A stretch of DNA of 5,868 nucleotides from Kiritimatiellia bacterium (GTDB lineage: Bacteria > Verrucomicrobiota > Kiritimatiellia > RFP12 > UBA1067). The notes below the pieces were generated by a model. That model made no database searches and was not told the DNA's origin. It saw only the letters and a list, made by a program, of their open reading frames with translations. This document shows, piece after piece, positions 1 to 5,868 of the stretch. The stretch is taken from NCBI GenBank assembly GCA_017411125.1, contig JAFPNP010000139.1, forward strand, positions 1 to 5,868. The letters are read 5' to 3'. Position 1 is the first letter of the stretch. Each line of letters opens with the position of its first letter. The translations under genes were made by a program, and so were the position numbers.

Positions 1-1374
1 GAGGTCGTAGCCAAGCCGCTTGGCGAACACCGCGTCCAGCCCGGACGTCCAGGTCTGTTGCTTGCATTCCCAGCTGTCCATCAACATCGCGTCAAGCGCT
101 CCGTGCGCCGGCGCTCCTGAGGCGGCGAGGCGGCCGATATAATTGTCGAACTGAACGTCCGCGGCCGCGGTGGAGAGCTTGTCGCACTCGAATCCGGTCC
201 CTTCCGGCGGCGCCGGGATGTTTTTCACGCCGGTGTTCACGTGGCCTATGCGCAGAACGGCCCACCTCCCCGCCGGAGCATCCCACTCGAACGTGCCATC
301 CGGACGCATCATCGCCGTGACGTTTGTGATGGATGCGGATGAAACCCACGCGGAAGGGCTTTGCACAGGCGTGTCGCGCCGCAGAAGACTTCGCAAGGTC
401 CATCCCGCCTCCGCCTCCCAGTTGTCCTTTTTCGCGGCGCTGTACAGACGCACGGTGCGCAAGGCTATCGGATGAGAGTTCTGCAAGGTGAGAACAAACC
501 TGCTCGCCGTCGTTTCGCGGCAGGCAACGGAAAAAGTTCGTTCGTCCTGCCAGCTGGAAGGCGGCAGCGGCAGCGTTTCCACCAGCGTCGCGCCGTCTGC
601 CTCGAGACTTACGGAGACATTTGGCTCGAAGCTGCGCACGACGAAGGCCATGCCCGTCACGGACGGCATCTCGAGCGTCCGCACCGTCACCGGCTTCGCG
701 AAACGGAACTCGACCGTCACGGTGGAGTGCGCGGGTATGTGCACGGCGCCGCGGCCGTCCTTCCATGCAGCCCAGTCGCCCGCCACAGAACCCGCTACGG
801 AATCAGGCCGCAGCGGCGCAGACCAGTCGCCTTCAGGCGCGGAGAAGGCGACCACCGCAACGTCGCGCCAGTCACGCCACGGCTCGGACGTTTCCGCACC
901 CTGCGGCAAGCGCACGTTCACGCGCCGTCCGCCCTCCACGTCGGTGCGGCTGGCGGACAAATGGCGCATCGCGTTCTCTGGCTTGATCCACGGGCCTCCT
1001 GCCATTGCCCAGCCAGGACACACCTGCATCGTGAACTTCAGCCCAAGCCTCCGGCACTCCCTGCCGAAATGCCCTACGAGCCCATCCCATTCTGGACTCA
1101 GACACTTCACCTGCCTCGGCACGCCCGGCCACGCCCCGTGCACACTGTTCCCGTTGAAGAGCTTCACGCCGGAAATTCCAGCAGCCTTCACCGCCTCGAG
1201 ATCCGCCGTTATGCCCTCGGCGGAAATGTTGCCGCCGAAAAAGAAGAAATACGTTTCCGGACGCTTTGATGTCGGCGGGACTGCGAATTCGGCCTCCGGC
1301 ACGCCACCGGCGAACGCGGACGCGAAAAACAACACCGGCAAAGAGAGCAACAATACAGCTGGCTTCACATTCAT
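1..1374 (-). CDS. Exported GH106-type alpha-L-rhamnosidase, N-terminal 458 residues (3' end beyond the window)
   Basis: The frame is open from an ATG at 1374-1372 to the left edge with no stop, so 458 codons of a probably 800-1100 residue protein are present. Residues 1-22 form a signal peptide: Lys4, a Leu/Val/Phe core, and likely cleavage at SAFA|GG. Family marks seen, in order: GGNISAEGITADLEAVKAAG (47-66); CPGWAMAGGPWIKPE (119-133); WDAPAGRWAVLRIGH (364-378); TGFECDKLS (393-401); DSWECKQQTWT (433-443), followed by FAKRLGYDL. These match my knowledge of GH106, whose characterised members are inverting, calcium-dependent exo-alpha-L-rhamnosidases of plant and other rhamnose-containing glycans. 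Glu436 is the probable counterpart of a catalytic glutamate (inference); the second catalytic Glu would lie outside the window. Residues 200-330 look like an inserted beta-rich module. The start is fixed by AAGGAG seven bases upstream. Odd point: the usually Trp-rich strand before the GGN motif reads YFFFF (42-46). The family call is firm; the substrate is not. Confidence 0.9.
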   Translation of the reverse strand, partial: MNVKPAVLLLSLPVLFFASAFAGGVPEAEFAVPPTSKRPETYFFFFGGNISAEGITADLEAVKAAGISGVKLFNGNSVHGAWPGVPRQVKCLSPEWDGLVGHFGRECRRLGLKFTMQVCPGWAMAGGPWIKPENAMRHLSASRTDVEGGRRVNVRLPQGAETSEPWRDWRDVAVVAFSAPEGDWSAPLRPDSVAGSVAGDWAAWKDGRGAVHIPAHSTVTVEFRFAKPVTVRTLEMPSVTGMAFVVRSFEPNVSVSLEADGATLVETLPLPPSSWQDERTFSVACRETTASRFVLTLQNSHPIALRTVRLYSAAKKDNWEAEAGWTLRSLLRRDTPVQSPSAWVSSASITNVTAMMRPDGTFEWDAPAGRWAVLRIGHVNTGVKNIPAPPEGTGFECDKLSTAAADVQFDNYIGRLAASGAPAHGALDAMLMDSWECKQQTWTSGLDAVFAKRLGYDL

Positions 1375-1381
1375 TTCAGAA

Positions 1382-1387
1382 CTCCTT
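1382..1387 (-). promoter_or_regulatory. Shine-Dalgarno site of the GH106 gene
   Basis: The minus strand reads AAGGAG, then seven bases, then the ATG at 1374. This perfect anti-SD match at good spacing fixes the start codon. A second ATG four bases further in (1370-1368) is followed at once by TGA and cannot be used. Confidence 0.85.
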
Positions 1388-1406
1388 CACGAAAACCAAT
1401 ACACGC

Positions 1407-1435
1407 ATTATACCAAAATCCGGGAGGCACGTCCG
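1407..1435 (-). promoter_or_regulatory. Candidate promoter with extended -10 element for the GH106 gene
   Basis: On the minus strand a perfect TATAAT (1412-1407) is preceded by TGG, giving the extended -10 form TGnTATAAT. A 17-base spacer leads back to CGGACG (1435-1430), which matches only three of six bases of the -35 consensus; an extended -10 can compensate for that. Initiation near 1400 would give a leader of about 26 bases that contains the SD. The AT-rich patch stands out in an otherwise GC-rich region. This assumes sigma-70-type consensus applies in this organism, so it is inference. Confidence 0.55.
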
Positions 1436-1462
1436 GCAGGCCGATAGCGACGACACTCCGGA

Positions 1463-4234
1463 TTACCGACCTCCCGACGCCACCCTGTAGCTGAACGCGC
1501 CCTCGACGGGCTTTGCCGAATACCATCCATCCACGACGGACGCCTCGGCAGGGCCGATCTCTTTCCCGTCGAAATCCAGCGCGACCGCCTTGCCCCCCGG
1601 AATCCGGAACGCGCACGGACGATTGCCGAGTGATACGATCTCCCAGCCGCCGTCAATCACGCGGCAAAGCGCCGTCCCAGCCGTTCTGGCTTTCGCGCGA
1701 ACCGCCTCGCTGCCGCCTCTCGAACGGAGAAAGATGTATTTCGGCGATTCGCAGTAGTCGGCGCGCGTCCCGCCCGCGTCGTCGCTGGAGACGATGATTT
1801 GTCCGTCGCCGCTCTTCGCGAAATATCCGCAAGGCGGGAGGTCGGCGTCGTCGGACGCGAGACGGCCCTTGAGGTTTCCGTTGACGCAGACCACCGTGCC
1901 GTCTTTGTACTCGACGCGCACCTGGCAGCGCGGCACGATGTCCAGCCTGAGCGCCTCGCTCGTCGGATGCCACCGTCCTTCCGCGCCGGCGTACTCTATC
2001 TTCGCGGCCTCGCTCTGCGTGTAGCGCGAAGCGATCTGCTGCACCATGAAGTGGCTCGTCATGGCAATATCCCAGCCCTTTTCGGAAAGCGTCATCTTTC
2101 CCGGCCCGCAGTAGGCCAGACCGAACGCCTTCGGCGGGTCGAAGAGATAGTCGAGGACGAGATAGCCGGCATGTCCGAACGCAAGCGTGGCGCCGACGAA
2201 GCGGTCGAACATGTTGGCGAAGTCCTGCTCGGACGCTACCTTTGGCGCATACATCGGCCCGTACCTGAACATCGCGAGGCAACCCATCCCGAAGTCAGTC
2301 TCGAGAGGATGGATTTTGAGAACGTCGAAATCGACGAGCCACGGATCCTTGTCGAAGAAGCGTCCGCGGTCCTGCCCGTAGTTGCCGTCGCACAGCCCGG
2401 CGAAGAAAAAGTGGTGCCCGCCTTCGGAGTACACCGGCCCGCCCCACGTTTTCCGCTGGTGGAGAAGCGTCTCGCCCCAGGCGTAGAACACCTCGGAAAG
2501 CGTCCCGGCTCCCGGCGTGCGCGCGTCCATGTCCGAACACATCCAGAACGGCACTGCCGTATGGACGTCGCAGTAGGCGGTGTTGAAGCGGAACTTCTCC
2601 TGCACTTTCGGCGCGAAGCGCTCGCTCAGCTCCGGCGCGGCGCACGGGCGCACGGCGTAGGTCCTCACCCAGGAGCCACGCATGTTCAGCGCCGCTCCGC
2701 GCCGGACGAGATCGGGATCCCAATTTCCGTTCACGGGCGCGATGTCAGTGAAGTTGTTGTAGGGGCCGTAGCGGTATCCCAGCTCGTCGATGAGAAAGCG
2801 CGTGTATTCGTACTGCGCCCTGTCGCCGCCCTTGGACGGATCCGCCTTCGTGCGCAAGGTGTAGCTTTCTCCGTTCTCGCGCCACATCGTCTCGTGGTCG
2901 TTGATCAGCACGTCGCGGATTCCGTGACGGTGGACGGCCTTCCAGAGTTTCTTGTCCAGTTCCCGGTCGTATGACGCGTGCGAACGCCACGTGACGCTGC
3001 CCGTGAGCTTCTTCCACGGCGACGGCGGATTCGGAATGTTCGGCAGCACGCCCGCGAAGTCGGGGCTGAGCGTTATGAAGAACCTCTCGGATACAGGGTT
3101 GTACGTGCCGTCCGACTTCTTCGCATACGTCATGCAAAGCTCCACTCCGTTTCCAGATTTCCTGAACTTGATTCCTGTCGCGTTGGAACGATACCAGTCG
3201 AAGACGGCGGAACGGAAGAACGTCTTTCCTCCGCAGTCGAGCATCTCCACGCCGACGCGTGTGCCGCGGGCGTCGATGTTGAGAAACGGCACGTCGATGC
3301 GCCGGACGAGGCGCCCTTCGACAGGCAACCCCGCCGACACCTCGGTCACCGCGCCGGGCGGCGCGTAGAGATCGACGATCAGCGTGCGCCCGACTCGGCG
3401 CGTCGTCACCTCGAGAAGGTTAGTCGCCGCGCCCGCCCGCGCGCCGCCCGTGAACAGCGCAAGCGGCTCGCCCGGCGCCGGCTCCGCAAAGTCCGGCATG
3501 ATCGTATCCTCGCGCGTCGGGAACGGCAGCACGCCGTCGCCCGTGTTCAGCCCCTGGTCCGCGCCCTTGAGCGGTTTCAGGTTGCGCCTCGGCCTCGGCC
3601 TGAACGCAAGAGGCTTCATCTCCTCCTTGAAGATCGCAAGCGAATCCAGATAGACCACGCGATCCTCGCGCTTCGCGAAATTCACGAACTCGAAACCGAC
3701 GAACGTCGATTCGCGGAGCTTCGGAATGTCGGCCGGCGGGAAACGGACGTGGCAGAGAAACCAGTCGCGCCACTGCACCGGCGCGAAACGGTAGACGAGC
3801 GCGCGTCCGTCTGGACGCCTGAACACGGCGGAGAGCAAAGGCGACGACTCGCCGGGCGTGCTGTTCGCGCCCTGCGTGAAGTGCTGCCCGCAAACCCAAA
3901 GCGTCATCGCGTCGAACTCGCCCTTGGGAAGCGGCAGACCTTTCTCCAAGCGCAGGCTTATGCGCGGTTTCTTGCCAGCCGCCCGGTAGACGAGCTTCGC
4001 CGTCCATTCGCCGAAAAGCGGCCTTTCCCGCGAACGCTCGAACTTCGCTTCGGCGTCCCAGCATCGCATGGTCCATCCGTCCGGCTTCTCGAAGTCCAGC
4101 AATGCCGGATGGGCGTCTTCCGTCCGACCGGCATCGACGAATTCGTATGGACGTCCGCCAGCGAATGCCGACATGGAAAGAAACATTGCCAGATACAGTA
4201 GCGCTGCGGCCGTATTGCCCATTTCAATCCTCAT
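1463..4234 (-). CDS. Exported putative glycoside hydrolase, TIM-barrel type, distantly GH101/GH129/DUF5696-like
   Basis: Complete gene of 923 codons, ending in TAA. Residues 1-25 are a signal peptide with likely cleavage at SAFA|GG. Residues 40-203 look like a beta-sandwich carbohydrate-binding domain (LDFEKPDGW near the start, VVYLDSLAIF at the end). About 205-400 is beta-rich and ends in a FFITLSPDF strand. About 405-735 looks like a catalytic barrel: strand DVLINDHETMW (441-451); GYRYGPYNNFTDIAP (486-500); FNTAYCDVHTAVPFW (550-564); GGPVYSEGGHHFF (598-610). A beta-rich C-terminal domain (about 740-923) follows. Asp556 and Glu604, 48 residues apart on successive strand-like segments, are plausible nucleophile and acid/base, as in GH101/GH129-type alpha-N-acetylgalactosaminidases; this is inference from motif resemblance. 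It has 17 cysteines, many for an exported protein. Its first ATG overlaps the upstream stop codon, indicating coupling. An alternative start at 4222 (Met5) has a better SD but loses Arg2 from the signal peptide. The gene is certainly real; the enzyme class is moderately supported and the substrate unknown. Confidence 0.9.
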   Translation of the reverse strand: MRIEMGNTAAALLYLAMFLSMSAFAGGRPYEFVDAGRTEDAHPALLDFEKPDGWTMRCWDAEAKFERSRERPLFGEWTAKLVYRAAGKKPRISLRLEKGLPLPKGEFDAMTLWVCGQHFTQGANSTPGESSPLLSAVFRRPDGRALVYRFAPVQWRDWFLCHVRFPPADIPKLRESTFVGFEFVNFAKREDRVVYLDSLAIFKEEMKPLAFRPRPRRNLKPLKGADQGLNTGDGVLPFPTREDTIMPDFAEPAPGEPLALFTGGARAGAATNLLEVTTRRVGRTLIVDLYAPPGAVTEVSAGLPVEGRLVRRIDVPFLNIDARGTRVGVEMLDCGGKTFFRSAVFDWYRSNATGIKFRKSGNGVELCMTYAKKSDGTYNPVSERFFITLSPDFAGVLPNIPNPPSPWKKLTGSVTWRSHASYDRELDKKLWKAVHRHGIRDVLINDHETMWRENGESYTLRTKADPSKGGDRAQYEYTRFLIDELGYRYGPYNNFTDIAPVNGNWDPDLVRRGAALNMRGSWVRTYAVRPCAAPELSERFAPKVQEKFRFNTAYCDVHTAVPFWMCSDMDARTPGAGTLSEVFYAWGETLLHQRKTWGGPVYSEGGHHFFFAGLCDGNYGQDRGRFFDKDPWLVDFDVLKIHPLETDFGMGCLAMFRYGPMYAPKVASEQDFANMFDRFVGATLAFGHAGYLVLDYLFDPPKAFGLAYCGPGKMTLSEKGWDIAMTSHFMVQQIASRYTQSEAAKIEYAGAEGRWHPTSEALRLDIVPRCQVRVEYKDGTVVCVNGNLKGRLASDDADLPPCGYFAKSGDGQIIVSSDDAGGTRADYCESPKYIFLRSRGGSEAVRAKARTAGTALCRVIDGGWEIVSLGNRPCAFRIPGGKAVALDFDGKEIGPAEASVVDGWYSAKPVEGAFSYRVASGGR
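4228..4232 (-). promoter_or_regulatory. Shine-Dalgarno site that may set an internal start (Met5) of the hydrolase gene
   Basis: The minus strand reads ATGAGGATTGAAATG. GAGGA lies five bases before the second ATG (4222-4220), while the first ATG (4234-4232) has no SD upstream (the preceding bases are TGATTATTGTCAA). The SD overlaps the TGA stop of the upstream gene, so ribosomes finishing that gene could re-initiate at either ATG. The first ATG keeps an Arg for the signal-peptide n-region; the second has the better SD. The sequence alone does not settle it. Confidence 0.5.
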
Positions 4235-5868
4235 TTGACAATAATCATCATGCCCGGTGCGCGATAAAGCACGAGCCCGGCAGAGACTGCCGCAATGCGA
4301 TACTTGTCGTCGTCTCCGGCATCAAGAGCGAAATCCACGTTCTCCGGCGTCGCGCTCCAATTCAAAAGATATCCTTTCGCGCGGGCGAGCGCACGCACGT
4401 CGCTGCGTCCTGCGTCGATCTTGACCGTCACCGTCGAATGCGCGGCGGCAGTGCCGGACTCGAATGCAAGGGTCTTGTTCCCTGTCGTGAACGAAGAAGC
4501 CGCAGGCCATCCGGCGGTCTCGGGCCACGCCGTCAGATCGACCGTCGCGCCGTCTTTCAACGTGCATCCGTAGAACGACGCCGTCTCGGGACGGAACGTG
4601 CCATAGACGGCAAGCTCCTTAGTCTCGTCGTTCGCAGTCCCGGCGTAGGTTGCTACATAGTCTCTCACCAGAAGCCGCCGCGACATGTGGAGAGCGCATC
4701 CGATGGTGAAATCGACGTTCGTGGCCACGCACGGGATGTCGTGCGCACCCGTCGGATCGTTATAGTACGTCGGCGCCAAAGTGCCGCCTCCGGAAATGAC
4801 GACGCTGCCGTCCAGAAACGCGACGTTGGTCATGCGAAGGAACTTGCCGGACGGGATATCGACGGAGAGCCGATGCCCGCCGAGCGACACGACGGACTTC
4901 GAATAGTCGCCCGTTCCGAGCCAGCTGTTGTGCGTCGATGAGAAAGTGGAGTCTTTCGTCAAGAGAATGCGCCTGAACTGGTCGTGGTTGGCCACATAGT
5001 CGCCGCCGTTGGCGAGCGTCCCGCCGTCGAGCACGATGCCGTAATCCCGCACGATTTGGCCGTATGGCGCGGCGGCGTAGCGGATGTATTCCGTCATCCG
5101 CTTGCCGTTGGCGTCGAGAACCGCGCCCTCGCGCACTACGACGCCGCGCCCGAACGCGCCGAACGGCGAGGACGACGAAGAGACCGCCGCGCCGCATTTC
5201 AGCGTCCCCGCCGCGACTTCCGTTCCGCATCCGTAGGACTGCGCTTTCGTCGCCGTGAACGTCCCTTCGCCATCCTTCACGAACGCGAGATTGCCGGAAA
5301 TCGAGAGCGTGGAGTTTTCCACCGCCGCGCCTTCTGGCGGCGCGACGCGCAGCGTGCCCGCCGCCGCGCGCGAACCGAACTCCATCTTGAAGAATTCAAG
5401 ATGCGGCGCACCGTTGTTCTCCGAAAACACGATCTTGTAGCGGCGGCAGGCTGCGGCATTGTCGAAATCGTACTGCCTCGCTTCGCCCCAGTTCCGGGTC
5501 ATAGTCCAGCCGTTTTCCATTTCGCGGCTGTCGAGTTCCGTCCAATCGCCGTCGCCGCTCGCGGAGGGCGAACCGTAGAGTTTCCAAGCCTTCGGTGCGC
5601 GCTGGACCGTTATCTGGGCGGCAGTGTCGTCGGCGGTATCGCTGCATCCGACGTACAGACGATAGGAGTCCACGACGGTCGCATCGTCGAACGTGTAGAT
5701 GAATCCCGGCTGCCGATTGACATTCAAAGCTGCAATCGCCCGGTCGTCGCCGCCCCAACGATCCGCGTTGTTGAAAGGATTCAGCTTGAGAAACGTTCCG
5801 ATCGCCGTGACGGTTCCGCTTGGCGTGGTGAGGTCGTAATCGCCGCCGTCGGTTATCGTGCCGCTGCC
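4231..5868 (-). CDS. Large exported adhesin-like protein with discoidin (F5/8C)-like module and autotransporter-associated beta-strand repeat; 5' end beyond the window
   Basis: The frame is open from the right edge to TGA at 4233-4231, giving 545 residues. A TTG at 5727 could be read as a start, but the 47 codons before it are open and complete the same domain (FLKLNPFNNADRWGG), so it is internal. In-window residues 25-166 resemble a discoidin/F5/8 type C or CBM32-type sandwich: a FIYTFDDATVVDSYRLYVG strand pair, RAPKAWKLYGS, DWTELDSRE, YDFDNAAACRRYKIVFSEN and a LEFFKMEFGSR end. Residues 193-226 (nt 5292-5191) match the autotransporter-associated beta-strand repeat: FVKDGEGTFT, then SYGCGTEVAAGTLKCG. 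The rest is Gly/Thr/Val-rich with LDGGTLANGG and VISGGGTL turns, suggesting a beta-helix stalk. There is no C-terminal beta-barrel and no PEP-CTERM motif; the protein ends RAPGMMIIVK. The role is probably surface display or glycan binding (inference). Its stop overlaps the next gene, so the two form one operon. Confidence 0.88.
   Translation of the reverse strand, partial: GSGTITDGGDYDLTTPSGTVTAIGTFLKLNPFNNADRWGGDDRAIAALNVNRQPGFIYTFDDATVVDSYRLYVGCSDTADDTAAQITVQRAPKAWKLYGSPSASGDGDWTELDSREMENGWTMTRNWGEARQYDFDNAAACRRYKIVFSENNGAPHLEFFKMEFGSRAAAGTLRVAPPEGAAVENSTLSISGNLAFVKDGEGTFTATKAQSYGCGTEVAAGTLKCGAAVSSSSSPFGAFGRGVVVREGAVLDANGKRMTEYIRYAAAPYGQIVRDYGIVLDGGTLANGGDYVANHDQFRRILLTKDSTFSSTHNSWLGTGDYSKSVVSLGGHRLSVDIPSGKFLRMTNVAFLDGSVVISGGGTLAPTYYNDPTGAHDIPCVATNVDFTIGCALHMSRRLLVRDYVATYAGTANDETKELAVYGTFRPETASFYGCTLKDGATVDLTAWPETAGWPAASSFTTGNKTLAFESGTAAAHSTVTVKIDAGRSDVRALARAKGYLLNWSATPENVDFALDAGDDDKYRIAAVSAGLVLYRAPGMMIIVK
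5191..5292 (-). other. Autotransporter-associated beta-strand repeat unit inside the adhesin-like gene
   Basis: The translation shows the typical order of this repeat: a strand with Val-Lys-Asp-Gly-x-Gly-Thr, a short Thr/Ala stretch, Tyr-x-x-Gly-Thr-x-Val, then Ala-Gly-Thr-Leu. Such units form rungs of an extended parallel beta-helix. Only one clear copy lies in the window; degenerate rungs (GIVLDGGTLANGG and DGSVVISGGGTL) follow it, and more copies may lie upstream beyond the edge. Confidence 0.65.

Noticed and set aside
92..766. Minus-strand open frame of 224 residues
   Set aside because: It is in a different frame of the same strand as the GH106 gene, is extremely Arg-rich, and has no SD or domain; it is a frame shadow.
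1420..1436. Possible terminator after the hydrolase gene: minus-strand CCGG, nine-base loop, CCGG, followed by ATTTT
   Set aside because: The stem is only four base pairs of a self-complementary tetramer and the T run is short. It also overlaps the candidate promoter spacer, so it is too weak to call.
361..1447. Plus-strand open frames of about 300 residues (361-1269 and 488-1447)
   Set aside because: They lie antisense to the GH106 gene, whose frame shows several family motifs. Their products are low-complexity Arg/Pro/Ser/Thr-rich sequences.
1799..4201. Two long plus-strand open frames in tandem (1799-2974 and 2978-4201) covering most of the hydrolase gene on the opposite strand
   Set aside because: The translations are rich in Arg, His, Ala and Val with no recognisable domain or signal peptide. 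They are what GC-rich codon bias of the minus-strand gene produces on its complement. The minus-strand frame has a signal peptide, domain-like motifs and proper junctions with both neighbours.
4102..4941. Plus-strand open frame of 279 residues across the hydrolase/adhesin junction
   Set aside because: It runs antisense through both real genes and their ATGA overlap, with an Arg-rich composition and no recognisable domain.
5725..5727. TTG as the start codon of the adhesin-like gene
   Set aside because: The frame stays open for all 47 codons upstream to the window edge, and those residues complete the first part of the discoidin-like domain. There is no signal peptide after the TTG.

Overview
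All three genes in this window lie on the minus strand and are packed tightly. Together they look like part of a carbohydrate-degradation locus. In order of transcription (high to low coordinates) they are: (i) the 3' part of a large exported, adhesin-like protein with a discoidin (F5/8C)-type module and an autotransporter-associated beta-strand repeat; (ii) a complete exported protein of about 920 residues that looks like a highly diverged TIM-barrel glycoside hydrolase; (iii) the first 458 codons of an exported GH106-type alpha-L-rhamnosidase that runs off the left edge. No RNA gene, mobile element, CRISPR array or integration site was seen.

Organism: GC content is high, Shine-Dalgarno (SD) sites are clear, and exported glycosidases sit beside a discoidin/beta-strand-repeat protein that shows no beta-barrel domain. 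Inference: this fits the PVC superphylum, most likely a polysaccharide-degrading Kiritimatiellota or a related Lentisphaerota/Verrucomicrobiota lineage. There is no rRNA or housekeeping marker to prove it.

Layout: positions 5868-4231 hold the adhesin-like gene, open at the right edge. Its stop codon overlaps the first possible ATG of the hydrolase gene (ATGA, 4234-4231), so the two are very likely co-transcribed and translationally coupled. The hydrolase gene ends at 1463. An 88-bp gap (1375-1462) follows, holding a candidate extended -10 promoter (TGGTATAAT) and a strong SD (AAGGAG) for the GH106 gene, which fills 1374-1. There is no other intergenic space, and no gene-free stretch above 300 bases.

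How they may work together (inference): both enzymes carry signal peptides with nearly the same cleavage region (SAFA|GG), so they probably act outside the cytoplasm on the same rhamnose-containing glycan. The repeat/discoidin protein may bind that glycan or display binding modules on the cell surface. The most novel element is the middle gene. Its fold-level cues (an Asp in YCDVHTAVPFW and a Glu in YSEGG, 48 residues apart) resemble the GH101/GH129/DUF5696 type of catalytic barrel, but overall it does not look like a standard member of any family I can name.
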